Source of the DNA: Flavobacterium aquidurense
GTDB taxonomy: Bacteria; Bacteroidota; Bacteroidia; Flavobacteriales; Flavobacteriaceae
Assembly: GCA_900107365.1 (NCBI GenBank)
Contig: FNPS01000003.1
Coordinates: forward strand, 62,001-126,000
Reading direction: 5' to 3'
DNA: 64,000 nt
Positions 51,725 to 60,087 of this stretch are shown in pieces; positions within the stretch are counted from its first letter, which is position 1, and each line of letters starts with the position of its first letter. The notes beneath the pieces are model-generated. The model was not told the origin of the DNA and did no database searches. It worked only from the letters and a program-made list of their open reading frames with translations. Made by a program: the position numbers and the translations under genes.

Positions 51725-52420
51725 ATGTTTAGTTTTATTCAACAACAAACAGATACCATTGCAAACGCCGCATCTAACGTAGTTATCGAAAAAATTGCAC
51801 CAAATACCGAGATCTCAGTTTTAGGATTTATCTTAAAAGGAGGTTTTTTCCTGATTCCAATCGCTATCTTATTGTTTTACACTATATATGTCATTTTTGA
51901 GCGCTATTTGTACATCAGCAAAGCATCTAGAATTGACAGCCGATTAATGCAGGATGTGGGTGATAAACTAAACGCAGGAAATATTGAACTGGCCCGTACA
52001 ATTGTAGAAAGAAGTGATACTGCTGCAGCAAATATTCTGAAAGAAGGTGTTTTAGTAATCGGAAGACCAATTGCTGAAATTGAATCCAACATGGACCGCG
52101 CTGCCGATATTGAAATTGGCGAAATGGAAAGACGTTTAGGGCATCTTGGACTTATTGCCGGTATCGCACCAACCTTAGGTTTCATCGGAACAATTTCCGG
52201 AGTTATCAAGATTTTCTACAGCATCTCCGTTACAGAAAATATTAGTATCGGAAACATTTCAGGTGGTTTATATGAAAAAATGATCAGTTCAGGTTCAGGA
52301 TTAATTGTGGGTATTATCGCGTATAGCGCGTACCACTTATTGAACGGAAAAATTGATGATTTTGCTTTAAAAATTCAGAAACAGATTTTAGAATTTGTCA
52401 ATATAATTCAAAGAGCATAA
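51725..52420 (+). CDS. exbB: ExbB/TolQ/MotA family proton channel
   Basis: 231 residues with three membrane helices: FILKGGFFLIPIAILLFYTI (about 33-55), IAGIAPTLGFIGTISGVIKIFY (about 140-165) and LIVGIIAYSAYHLLNG (about 195-212). The cytoplasmic loop AADIEIGEMERRLGHLG matches the family. With ExbD it forms the inner-membrane motor that uses proton flow to energise TonB and, through it, TonB-dependent outer-membrane receptors. ATG is 3 bases from the exbD frame, so the two are one operon. Confidence 0.88.
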   Translation: MFSFIQQQTDTIANAASNVVIEKIAPNTEISVLGFILKGGFFLIPIAILLFYTIYVIFERYLYISKASRIDSRLMQDVGDKLNAGNIELARTIVERSDTAAANILKEGVLVIGRPIAEIESNMDRAADIEIGEMERRLGHLGLIAGIAPTLGFIGTISGVIKIFYSISVTENISIGNISGGLYEKMISSGSGLIVGIIAYSAYHLLNGKIDDFALKIQKQILEFVNIIQRA

Positions 52421-52423
52421 GCT

Positions 52424-52819
52424 ATGTCTATTAAGAGAAAAAGAAGATTTCATGCCGAAGTGGCGACGTCATCCTTAAGTGATATTATGTTTTTCCTGCT
52501 GTTGTTTTTTCTTATTATTTCAACGCTTGCAAACCCTAATGTTATTAAAATGACTTTGCCAAAAGCGAAATCAAATGAAAAAACAAACAAACAGCTGATC
52601 AGCTTATCCGTTACCGAAGATAAAAAATTCTACATCGACAAAGAACCCGTTGATTTCGAAAATCTGGAAACCAGTTTAATGACTAAAATTGGAGCAGACA
52701 AGGATCAGACGGTTGTCGTTCGTATTCCGTTTAACCTTCAGGTACAAGATTTAGTTGATGTATTGCAGATAGGAGTAAAGAACAATTTGAAGTTTGTAAT
52801 TGCTACAAGTCCGAAGTAA
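52424..52819 (+). CDS. exbD: ExbD/TolR family biopolymer transport protein
   Basis: 131 residues. A basic N-terminus (MSIKRKRRFHAEVA) is followed by a single membrane helix SSLSDIMFFLLLFFLIISTLAN with the proton-path Asp20, and a periplasmic domain (TMLPKAKS.., VVVRIPFNLQVQDLVDVLQIGVKNNLKFVIATSP). Typical length. Works with the ExbB protein encoded 3 bp upstream. The gene ends before a strong terminator and the long repeat array that separates it from the TonB-like gene. Confidence 0.88.
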   Translation: MSIKRKRRFHAEVATSSLSDIMFFLLLFFLIISTLANPNVIKMTLPKAKSNEKTNKQLISLSVTEDKKFYIDKEPVDFENLETSLMTKIGADKDQTVVVRIPFNLQVQDLVDVLQIGVKNNLKFVIATSPK

Positions 52820-52842
52820 AATAAGCATTAGGGCGTGACCAC

Positions 52843-52895
52843 AATAAAAAAATGGGCCAATCAGCATAAAGTTGATTCGCCCATTTTTTTATTGC
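52843..52895. terminator. Long bidirectional terminator inside a repeat element
   Basis: AATAAAAAAATGGGC pairs with GCCCATTTTTTTATT, with an inner CAATCA/TTGATT pair. The flanks (GGGCGTGACC, GGTCGGGCTTTCG, ATCCCTCACGC) recur around 4373-4462, so the terminator was inserted in or grew from a dispersed element. It ends exbBD. Confidence 0.75.
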
Positions 52896-52943
52896 GGTCG
52901 GGCTTTCGCTGCTACTGCGGTAGCTTAGCTCTATCCCTCACGC

Positions 52944-53090
52944 GGAGAAAAGAGAGTATAGAGTGTAGAGTATAGAGTATAGAGTATAGAAGAAAGAGTA
53001 TAGAAGAAAGAGTATAGAAGATAGAGTATAGAAGAAAGAGTATAGAAGCAAGAAGCAAGAGGAAAGAAGCAAGAGGAAAGATTAATGTAG
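52944..53090. repeat. Purine-rich AGAGTATAGA-type simple repeat
   Basis: Units of AGAGTATAGA and AAGAAAGAGTATAG are reiterated for about 150 bp, becoming AAGAAGCAAGAGGAAAG at the end. It leads directly into the tandem array. A comparable purine tract at 8240-8301 also precedes a copy of the same element. Confidence 0.75.
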
Positions 53091-53745
53091 AAGTAACCAC
53101 AAAGTATGTCATTGCGAGGAACGAAGCAACCTCACTACAATTGTAACGCAATCTTGTCATTTCTGCCGAAGGGAGAAATCACACAAGAAACTCCTCAAAG
53201 AGAAGTAGCCACAAAGTATGTCATTGCGAGGAACGAAGCAACCTCACTACAATTGTAACGCAATCTTGTCATTTCTGCCGAAGGGAGAAATCACACAAGC
53301 AACTCCTCAAAGAGAAGTAACCACAAAGCATGTCATTGCGAGGAACGAAGCAACCTCACTACAATTGTAACACAATCTTGTCATTTCTGCCGAAGGGAGA
53401 AATCACACAAGCAACTCCTCAAAGAGAAGTAACCACAAAGCATGTCATTGCGAGGAACGAAGCAACCTCACTAGGATTGTAACACAATCTTGTCATTCCG
53501 AGGAAAGAGGAATCCCCGCAATTAACTCCTCAAAGAGAAGTAACCACAAAGTATGTCATTGCGAGGAACGAAGCAACCTCACTATAATTGTAACGCAATC
53601 TTGTCATTCCGAGGAACGAGGAATCCCCGCAAGTAACTCCGCAAAGAGAAGTAACCACAAAGTATGTCATTGCGAGGAACGAAGCAACCTCACTAGAATT
53701 GTAACGCAATCTTGTCATTCCGAGGAACGAGGAATGACAAACTAA
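53087..53745. repeat. Six tandem 111/112-bp repeats of the GTCATTGCGAGGAACGAAGC family
   Basis: GTCATTGCGAGGAACGAAGC begins at 53108, 53220, 53332, 53444, 53555 and 53666, a period of 112, 112, 112, 111, 111. Each unit has a second part starting CTTGTCATT. In units 1-3 it reads TCTGCCGAAGGGAGAAATCA; from unit 4 on it reads CCGAGGAACGAGGAATCCCC. Two subfamilies therefore were amplified separately. Fully intergenic, between exbD and the TonB-like gene; there are no unique spacers, so it is not a CRISPR. Confidence 0.88.
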
Positions 53746-53754
53746 ACGAATATA

Positions 53755-53797
53755 CATAAAAAAGGCTTTCTGAAATATTCAGAAAGCCTTTTTTATG
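53755..53797. terminator. Terminator after the TonB-like gene
   Basis: CATAAAAAAGGCTTTCTGAA pairs with TTCAGAAAGCCTTTTTTATG around a three-base loop, with A6 and T6 tracts. It lies past the stop of the TonB-like gene (minus strand) and at the end of the repeat array. Confidence 0.88.
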
Positions 53798-53837
53798 TGT
53801 AATTATAATTCGTGTAAATCCGTGAAATCCGTGTTTT

Positions 53838-54740
53838 TTAATTTAAACTAAAATTATAAATAATCTTACCCGTTTGTTTTACCGGAGCATTATCATCCGG
53901 CGCCCATTTGGTATTCATCGCTGCGATTCTGGCCTGATCTAATAAACAACTTGCTGTATTCGTTGTTCCTTTAATTCCGGCAGTCGCACTTATTGTTTTT
54001 CCGTTTTGGTCAACAGTAACTTCAACGACTACTTTTCCTTCTTCGTTACAAGTATATTTTGGTGCAGGTTTCGATAAAGCTTTTCTGTTTCCAAGAGAAT
54101 ATCCCGATCCTCCGCCAGAACCTCCGCCGCTTCCGGCTCCGTAACCGCTTCCGGTACCAATACCATTTCCGGTTCCGTTTCCACCGCCTGTGCCGCCACC
54201 GGAACCACCGCTACCGTAATAACCGTTAGAACCCAAACTTCCGTTTGCTTTTCCTTTGTTTCCTGCCACTTTATCATCACCGTCTCCACCTTTGTTGGAT
54301 CCTTTCATAATGCTTGATAGAGCATCGTTGGTAGAATTTGAAACTTTAGGTTTCTCAGGAACTGGTTTTGTTACCGGTTTTTCAACAGGAGTTGGTTTTT
54401 TAGGTTTTTCCTTTACGGGAATAACGACGTCATTAACATCGTCTGCTGTGTTTTCTTGTGTAATAATTGCTTCGTCCGGAGTTGCTTTTGCAGGAGTCGC
54501 TTTTGCCTGGTTTTTTACATCTAAAACTTCGCTTTTGTAATTGGCTCCAGAACCTAAATCGCTGTCGCCAAAATTCACGGTCACGCCACCGCCGCCACCA
54601 CCTTCAGCAAGTGCTACGTTGTTTTCCGGGTTGTATGGAGGCCAAAAGCGTATAAAAAACAGCAATATTAAAATGACTGCATATATCGCTGTGGTGAGTA
54701 GTAGAGATTTCTTTTGATCTGAAGAAATAGTGGAACTCAT
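53838..54740 (-). CDS. TonB-like energy transducer with glycine-rich middle
   Basis: 300 residues. Helix TTAIYAVILILLFFIRFWPPY near 14-34 anchors it in the inner membrane. A Pro/Lys-rich segment (PVKEKPKKPTPVEKPVTKPVPEKP) follows at about 100-130, then a glycine-serine stretch of some 60 residues. A C-terminal beta domain (KYTCNEEGKVVVEVTVDQNGKTISA...) resembles the TonB C-terminal fold but is short. It likely couples the ExbBD motor to outer-membrane receptors. It is read opposite to exbBD and separated from them by 1 kb of repeats; in related bacteria, to my knowledge, it usually follows exbD directly. Confidence 0.78.
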   Translation of the reverse strand: MSSTISSDQKKSLLLTTAIYAVILILLFFIRFWPPYNPENNVALAEGGGGGGVTVNFGDSDLGSGANYKSEVLDVKNQAKATPAKATPDEAIITQENTADDVNDVVIPVKEKPKKPTPVEKPVTKPVPEKPKVSNSTNDALSSIMKGSNKGGDGDDKVAGNKGKANGSLGSNGYYGSGGSGGGTGGGNGTGNGIGTGSGYGAGSGGGSGGGSGYSLGNRKALSKPAPKYTCNEEGKVVVEVTVDQNGKTISATAGIKGTTNTASCLLDQARIAAMNTKWAPDDNAPVKQTGKIIYNFSLN

Positions 54741-54843
54741 TATGATTCTGAATTTTGTATTGTATCGTATTAAAAACGTTTAAAAGTACTAAAAATTGTT
54801 TAGAATGAAAGGGCTTGAATAATTTTATGAAAAGCAGTTTTAG

Positions 54844-54975
54844 CTCGCAGATTTGGCAGATTGAGCAGATTTTTTAATTTTATATGAATCTGCGCAAATC
54901 TGCTTAAATCTATTTTTAATCTGCGTGAAATTCTAACCACAAGCCAAAATCTGCTCAATCTGCCAAATCTGCGAG
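54844..54975. repeat. Perfect 30-bp inverted repeat of the CAGATT family
   Basis: Arms at 54844-54873 (CTCGCAGATTTGGCAGATTG and on) and 54946-54975 are exact reverse complements. The inner 72 bp contain further, weaker AATCTGCG units, so a long hairpin would form. It is the best conserved copy in the window and resembles 323-458 and 1505-1600. Confidence 0.9.
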
Positions 54976-54984
54976 AAACAAAAA

Positions 54985-55013
54985 AAACGAGTCAAAGATT
55001 ATTTGACTCGTTT
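54985..55013 (-). terminator. Terminator of the amino-acid dehydrogenase gene
   Basis: AAACGAGTCAAA pairs with TTTGACTCGTTT around GATTA; A-tract on the plus strand gives a T-tract for the minus-strand transcript. Confidence 0.85.
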
Positions 55014-55033
55014 AGGATAAAAGCATAAATAAA

Positions 55034-56260
55034 TTATACTAATTGTTTCAATGCAATTTCAAAAGCTGTTGCACTGATATTTGTTTTTGATGGATTCAAA
55101 GCATGAGCTTTTACAATCGCATTTTTTATAATTTCTGAAGTATCATTAAAAATTGCCTCATCCGTCATTTGCACTTTTTTCTCCATGAAATAAGCAAAAA
55201 CTCTTGCCATTCCACAGTTTGAGATAAAATCAGGAATCAAACTTACTTTATGATCTACTTCTTCCATGATCGATCCGAAGAAAATTTCCTTGTCAGCAAA
55301 AGGAACATTTGCACCACATGAAATAACCTCTAATCCGTTTGCGATTAAGCTGTCAATTTGAGTTTGTTGTACCAATCTTGAAGCTGCACAAGGTGTGAAA
55401 ATTTCAGCACCAATAGTCCAGATTTTAGAATTGATTTCTTCAAACGGAATCATATTCTCAGAAACTAATTTATTTCCGTCTTTATTTAAAAACAACGTTC
55501 TGATTTCTTCAAAAGAAAAACCTTCTTCGTTGATTAATCCTCCGTCACGATCAATAATTCCGATTACTTTGGCTCCCATTTCAGCTAAATAAAAAGCAGC
55601 AGCAGATCCAACATTTCCGAATCCCTGAACAATTGCTTTTTTACCTTTAATATCTCCACCATAAGTATTGTAGAAATGACGAACCGCCTCGGCCACGCCA
55701 TAACCTGTAATCATATCAGCAACAGTATATTTTCTTGTTACATCTGGTGAAAATTTTGGGTTTTCGATAACCTTGATAACACCCTGACGCAATTGACCAA
55801 TTCTATTGATTTTATCCGCTTCGGTTGGTTTGAAATGTCCGTTAAAAACACCTTCCTGCGGATGCCAGACACCACATTCTTCTGTCATCGGAATAACTTC
55901 ATGAATTTCATCAACATTCAAATCACCACCAGTTCCGTAATAACTTTTTAACAAAGGCGAAACCGCTTTATACCAACGTTGCAAAACACCTTTTTTACGA
56001 GGATCGTTCGGGTCAAAATTAATTCCGGATTTAGCGCCTCCAATTGCAGGTCCGGAAACAGAAAATTTAACTTCCATTGTTTTAGCCAAAGAAAGAACTT
56101 CATTCATATCCAGGCCTTTTCTCATTCTTGTTCCACCTCCTGCGGCTCCTCCACGAAGTGAATTAATTACTGTCCAACCTTCTGCTTCTGTTTCAGAATC
56201 TTTCCAGTTAAAAACAATTTCAGGTTCTTTATTTTCAAATTGCTGTAATAAATCTTTCAT
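55034..56260 (-). CDS. Glu/Leu/Phe/Val dehydrogenase family enzyme
   Basis: 408 residues. RGGAAGGGTRM, KMKFS-like segment FSVSGPAIGGAKSGINFDP (with Lys77 as probable catalytic residue), YGTGGDLNVDEIHEV and a Rossmann motif VQGFGNVGSAAAFYLAEMGAKVIGIIDRDG. It oxidatively deaminates amino acids to 2-oxoacids or the reverse, with NAD(P). The overall pattern is closer to the Bacteroidota Glu/Leu/Val-type family than to hexameric gdhA, so I leave the substrate open. Single gene with a terminator on its 3' side. Confidence 0.87.
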   Translation of the reverse strand: MKDLLQQFENKEPEIVFNWKDSETEAEGWTVINSLRGGAAGGGTRMRKGLDMNEVLSLAKTMEVKFSVSGPAIGGAKSGINFDPNDPRKKGVLQRWYKAVSPLLKSYYGTGGDLNVDEIHEVIPMTEECGVWHPQEGVFNGHFKPTEADKINRIGQLRQGVIKVIENPKFSPDVTRKYTVADMITGYGVAEAVRHFYNTYGGDIKGKKAIVQGFGNVGSAAAFYLAEMGAKVIGIIDRDGGLINEEGFSFEEIRTLFLNKDGNKLVSENMIPFEEINSKIWTIGAEIFTPCAASRLVQQTQIDSLIANGLEVISCGANVPFADKEIFFGSIMEEVDHKVSLIPDFISNCGMARVFAYFMEKKVQMTDEAIFNDTSEIIKNAIVKAHALNPSKTNISATAFEIALKQLV

Positions 56261-56350
56261 TTTGTTGTGATATGTTTATTTTGCGTAAAAGTATAAAATA
56301 GAATAATGCGAATAATGTATTTTGTATCAATTTTATTTAAAGAAAAAAAG

Positions 56351-56379
56351 AAAGCCGAAAACATAACGCTTTCGGCTTT
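56351..56379 (-). terminator. Terminator of the chalcone-isomerase-like gene
   Basis: AAAGCCGAAA pairs with TTTCGGCTTT around ACATAACGC, just after the stop of the minus-strand gene. Confidence 0.75.
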
Positions 56380-56402
56380 AAAATTTTATGAATGTTAGGA
56401 GA

Positions 56403-56978
56403 TTATATTCCTAATAAATGCTTTTTTAAAGTTTCGTCAACTGGTTTGTCAGATAACCAGATTCCGAATAATGCTTTTTTGAAATCAAATCCTGTCACTT
56501 TTCCTTTTACAACATCATTTTTAATAACGTTGATGGTTTGGTCAAGTGGATTGTAAGCTAAAATAAAAACATCTTTTTCCGTGATAGCATCACTTAACAT
56601 CGTTTTGAACTGCTCAATTCTCGGTCTTAATTCTTCCAGATTACTTCCTGCAGATTTTTCAAAACCAGTATTCATTGCTTTGGTCAATTTGTTTGAAGAA
56701 ACCATAGAGGATGTAATCTCAATTCTGATCGCCATTTCAGTATCACTATCAATGATAAATTTTGGATCTTGGCTTAATTGTGATAAATACAAGGCCTGAA
56801 CGTAAACTTCCAACCACATTTTTGATCTTCCGCCAGCACCATTTAATTGTAAAGTTTTGTTTTGGAAGTCAATTTTCCTGGGAACCGTTACGCCGTTAAC
56901 TTCTAGTTGAGTTTGCGCGGAAACGGTTGAAAATTGTAAACTTAAAAGGAATGTAAGAACAAGTAAAATCTTTTTCAT
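56403..56978 (-). CDS. Chalcone isomerase-like secreted protein
   Basis: 191 residues with a signal peptide (MKKILLVLTFLLSLQFSTVSAQ). VTVPRKIDFQNKTLQLNGAGGRSKMWLEVYVQALYLS is the opening of the bacterial chalcone_isomerase-like domain, and RIEITSSMVSSNKLTKAMNTGFEKS, VKGKVTGFDFKKALFGIWLSDKPVDETLKKHLLG follow as in the family. Despite the name, no bacterial flavonoid reaction is implied; fatty-acid binding has been proposed for the fold. Lone gene, with a spacer of 142 bp to the dehydrogenase. Confidence 0.88.
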   Translation of the reverse strand: MKKILLVLTFLLSLQFSTVSAQTQLEVNGVTVPRKIDFQNKTLQLNGAGGRSKMWLEVYVQALYLSQLSQDPKFIIDSDTEMAIRIEITSSMVSSNKLTKAMNTGFEKSAGSNLEELRPRIEQFKTMLSDAITEKDVFILAYNPLDQTINVIKNDVVKGKVTGFDFKKALFGIWLSDKPVDETLKKHLLGI

Positions 56979-57464
56979 AAGCTGTCGATATAATAATTTT
57001 TAGGCAAAAATAATGTTAATTTCTTAATTTAGACTGGTTGTTGTCTATGTTTTTTCATGCCAATTTTTATTTTTTTTGAACGTATCAGATTAATAATCAA
57101 ATTAGTAAGAGTAGTTTTACGTACAATTACCTGTTTTATGAACTGTTTAATCTTTTTTGGCCAAATAATTTACTAAAACTTTTTAGTAAAGCTGTTTTTA
57201 TACGCAATTATATTCTTAAATTTTAAAGAAAAGATTGCAGGATTGATGCCTCTGCGTCTAAATTTCAGAATAATTACGAAAACGTTATCGTAATTGTTGC
57301 TGATCTATTAATTTTATATGCATGCATTGTTAATTTGAGTTTTAAAAATTATCTTTGGAAGCCCTTTAAAGGCAGAAATATCAAAAACCACAAAAACCAA
57401 ATCATCTCTATTAACGAAGTTTTTTTGATTTTGGTTTCAAAAAACAATAAAATAAATTAAGACT
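56979..57464. other. 486-bp divergent intergenic region with the acyl-CoA dehydrogenase promoter
   Basis: AT-rich without ORFs. ATTG at 57326-57329, spacer of 20, TATCTTTG at 57350-57357 is a near-consensus Bacteroidota promoter, leaving a leader of about 100 bases to the ATG at 57465. I see no other structure. Confidence 0.55.
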
Positions 57465-58607
57465 ATGGATTTCAATCTTACCGAAGAGCATTTAATGATT
57501 CAACAAGCCGCGAGAGACTTTGCTCAAAACGAATTGTTACCTGGAGTTATTGAACGCGATGAAAAACAAATTTTTCCAACAGAACAAGTGAAAAAAATGG
57601 GGCAATTAGGCTTCATGGGAATGATGGTTGATCCGAAATACGGAGGGAGCGGACTTGATGCTATTTCATATGTAATTGCAATGGAAGAAATTTCAAAAGT
57701 TGATGCTTCTGCTTCTGTTGTAATGTCAGTAAATAACTCTTTAGTTTGTTGGGGTTTACAAGAATTTGGAACGGAAGAACAAAAACAAAAATATTTACCA
57801 GGTCTTGCCTCGGGAGAAATTCACGGTGCCTTTTGCTTAAGTGAACCAGAAGCAGGAAGTGATGCCACTTCTCAAAAAACAACTGCTATTGATATGGGGG
57901 ACCATTATTTAGTAAATGGAACAAAAAACTGGATTACAAACGGAAACACAGCTTCTGTTTATTTGGTAATTGCGCAAACGCATCCGGAGAAAAAACATAA
58001 AGGAATCAATGCTTTGATCATGACCAAAGATATGCCGGGTTTCTCAATTGGACCAAAAGAACAAAAAATGGGAATCCGTGGTTCTGATACACACTCTTTA
58101 ATGTTTAGTGATGTAAAAGTTCCAAAAGAAAACAGAATTGGAGAAGACGGTTTCGGATTTAAATTCGCAATGAAAACGTTGGCTGGAGGTCGTATTGGAA
58201 TTGCGTCTCAGGCGTTAGGAATTGCTTCTGGAGCATATGAATTGGCTTTGAATTATTCAAAAGTTCGTAAAGCTTTCGGAACAGAAATCTGCAATCATCA
58301 GGCAATTGCTTTCAAATTGGCCGACATGGCGGTTAATATCGAAGCGGCGCGTCATTTGTGTATGAAAGCAGCTTGGGATAAAGATCAGGGTAAAAACTAC
58401 GACGTAAGTGGAGCCATGGCTAAATTATTCGCTTCGCAAGTAGCAATGGATACAGCTGTTGAAGCAGTTCAGATTCATGGTGGAAACGGTTACGTAAAAG
58501 AATATCACGTTGAACGTTTCATGCGTGATGCTAAAATTACTCAGATTTACGAAGGAACTTCTGAAATTCAAAAAATAGTAATTTCAAGATCAGTTATCGC
58601 AGGATAA
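57465..58607 (+). CDS. Acyl-CoA dehydrogenase (short-chain/butyryl-CoA type)
   Basis: 380 residues. N-terminal helical domain, FCLSEPEAGSDA (FAD/substrate region) at about 130-141, KNWITNG, GGRIGIASQALGIA, and the C-terminal ITQIYEGTSEIQK with catalytic base Glu363 exactly where short-chain acyl-CoA dehydrogenases have it. It oxidises acyl-CoA to enoyl-CoA using FAD and passes electrons to ETF. Typical length. Strong promoter and terminator on either side make it a single-gene unit. Confidence 0.92.
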   Translation: MDFNLTEEHLMIQQAARDFAQNELLPGVIERDEKQIFPTEQVKKMGQLGFMGMMVDPKYGGSGLDAISYVIAMEEISKVDASASVVMSVNNSLVCWGLQEFGTEEQKQKYLPGLASGEIHGAFCLSEPEAGSDATSQKTTAIDMGDHYLVNGTKNWITNGNTASVYLVIAQTHPEKKHKGINALIMTKDMPGFSIGPKEQKMGIRGSDTHSLMFSDVKVPKENRIGEDGFGFKFAMKTLAGGRIGIASQALGIASGAYELALNYSKVRKAFGTEICNHQAIAFKLADMAVNIEAARHLCMKAAWDKDQGKNYDVSGAMAKLFASQVAMDTAVEAVQIHGGNGYVKEYHVERFMRDAKITQIYEGTSEIQKIVISRSVIAG

Positions 58608-58633
58608 TTTTCTTCAAAAAAAAATAAATTAGC

Positions 58634-58672
58634 AAAACCCTTTTAGACTTTTCTGTCTGAAAGGGTTTTTTT
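58634..58672 (+). terminator. Terminator of the acyl-CoA dehydrogenase gene
   Basis: AAAACCCTTTTAGAC pairs with GTCTGAAAGGGTTTT around TTTTCT and ends T7. Confidence 0.85.
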
Positions 58673-58717
58673 GTTTGCTTCTAAATTTGGCTACCTTTAC
58701 ATAAAGAAAATTGTTTT

Positions 58718-59395
58718 ATGTACGAAGAATTGAAGTATTGGTATTTGCGCGATCATAAGCTGTTCAGGACTTTGAGTTTTTCTCAAATCAAACAATTGTG
58801 TATCATTACAGGTTTTAAAAAAGCATCAAAAGGCGAAATTATTTATTTTTCTTCGTCAGATGTGCCACGCATATTTTTACTTAAAAAAGGAAATATCAAA
58901 ATTGTTGCCGTTGATGACAATGGAAATGAAACCATAAAAGACATTATTCAAAAAGGAGATTTGTTTGGCGAATTGACTTTAGAAACAGATAATAAAAATG
59001 AAGAATATGCAAAAGTCCTTTCTGATGATGTTGCGATCTGTAGTTTTTTAATGTCTGATTTTGAAGATTTATTATTGCGAAATCCCACTCTGGCAATTTC
59101 GTACACCAAATTTGTGGGTTTAAAAATGAAACGCATCAAAAACAGTTATTCTAATTTAATTTCTAAGGATGCTAAAACCCGATTGTATCAGTTTCTTAAA
59201 GACTGGGCAGAGAAAGAAGGAACAGTAAATGGAAATTCGGTAACCATCGAAAATTATTTGACCCAGAATGATATTGCCCAGATTATTTGTACTTCCAGAC
59301 AAACCGCTACGCAATTGCTCAATGAAATGGAAACGAACCATCTTTTAAGTTACAACCGAAAAGAAATTGTTATTCAGGATATTACCAAATTATAA
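58718..59395 (+). CDS. Crp/Fnr family transcriptional regulator
   Basis: 225 residues. A cyclic-nucleotide-binding-like beta barrel is at about 15-120 (KASKGEIIYFSSSDVPRIFLLKKGNIKI, FGELTLETDNKNEEYAKVLSDDVAICS). A dimer helix follows, and a winged helix-turn-helix is at about 165-215 (VTIENYLTQNDIAQIICTSRQTATQLLNEME). No Fe-S cysteine cluster at the N-terminus, so Crp-like rather than Fnr-like. Its ligand is unknown. It is 89 bp upstream of the peroxiredoxin-like operon, which has a strong palindrome just before its first gene. Confidence 0.88.
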   Translation: MYEELKYWYLRDHKLFRTLSFSQIKQLCIITGFKKASKGEIIYFSSSDVPRIFLLKKGNIKIVAVDDNGNETIKDIIQKGDLFGELTLETDNKNEEYAKVLSDDVAICSFLMSDFEDLLLRNPTLAISYTKFVGLKMKRIKNSYSNLISKDAKTRLYQFLKDWAEKEGTVNGNSVTIENYLTQNDIAQIICTSRQTATQLLNEMETNHLLSYNRKEIVIQDITKL

Positions 59396-59451
59396 TTATT
59401 TTGGTTCAATTGTAAATTAGCTGACATTTTGCTTTTTCATAGTGAAGTAGT

Positions 59452-59474
59452 TTTACATCATCAAAAGATGTAAA
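59452..59474. promoter_or_regulatory. 8-bp inverted repeat operator candidate
   Basis: TTTACATC-N7-GATGTAAA is a perfect inverted repeat. It ends 10 bp before the ATG of the peroxiredoxin-like gene, so it can be either a binding site for the neighbouring Crp/Fnr-type protein or a hairpin covering the ribosome-binding region. The odd spacer is unusual for Crp sites. Confidence 0.5.
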
Positions 59475-59484
59475 TCCTTAAATT

Positions 59485-60081
59485 ATGAAAAAATTACTTT
59501 TTATTTTTTTAGTAACCATTACTACGGTTGCTAATGCACAAACCGCAATTCCCAAATCTGCGACTGATATTGCTCCTTTATTAATAGGAGAGAAAATTCC
59601 AGGCATTACTTTAAAATCAGCTGAGAATACAGCTGTTCAACTTTCAGATTTACTTAAAGAGAAAAAGACCGTTTTAGTTTTTTATCGCGGTGGCTGGTGT
59701 CCGTATTGCAATTTACATTTGCAGGCTTTGGCTGAAGCCGAAAAACAAATTCTGGCTGAGGGATTTCAAATTATTGCCATAAGTCCTGATGCTCCTGCAA
59801 ATTTGAAAATGACTGAAGAGAAGGATAAAGTGAAATACACCTTACTTTCTGACTCAAAAGGGGAATTAATTAAAGCAATTGGAATTGCTTATGAAGCTCC
59901 GGAAAACTATAAATCAGTAATTAACGTACATTCTAATGGAGTCAATACCAACTTTTTGCCAGTACCTTCTGTTTTTGTTGTAAATACGGAAAATGAGATT
60001 CTATTCGAATATATTTCACCTGATTTCAAGCATCGTATTTCAGAGGAATTGTTGGTTTCGGTATTAAAAAACTTAAAATAA
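59485..60081 (+). CDS. Exported peroxiredoxin-like thiol peroxidase (AhpC/TSA fold)
   Basis: 198 residues with a signal peptide (MKKLLFIFLVTITTVANAQ). VLVFYRGGWCPYCNLHLQAL holds the redox centre Cys72-Pro-Tyr-Cys75; IIAISPDAPANLKMTEEKDKV and LPVPSVFVVNTENEILFEYISPDFKHRIS follow as in peroxiredoxin-like proteins. CPYC is a thioredoxin-like motif, so it may reduce disulfides or hydroperoxides in the periplasm. First of a closely spaced series: YHS at +6 bp, DoxX at +6 bp. Confidence 0.83.
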   Translation: MKKLLFIFLVTITTVANAQTAIPKSATDIAPLLIGEKIPGITLKSAENTAVQLSDLLKEKKTVLVFYRGGWCPYCNLHLQALAEAEKQILAEGFQIIAISPDAPANLKMTEEKDKVKYTLLSDSKGELIKAIGIAYEAPENYKSVINVHSNGVNTNFLPVPSVFVVNTENEILFEYISPDFKHRISEELLVSVLKNLK

Positions 60082-60087
60082 ATTAAG

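Noticed and set aside
53087..53745. Possible CRISPR array
   Set aside because: Units are 111-112 bp, nearly identical over their whole length and without unique spacers; no cas genes are nearby.
53530..53757. Small ORF across the tandem repeats on the minus strand
   Set aside because: It merely reads through repeat units (CGVTCGDSSFLGMT) and has no start signal of its own.
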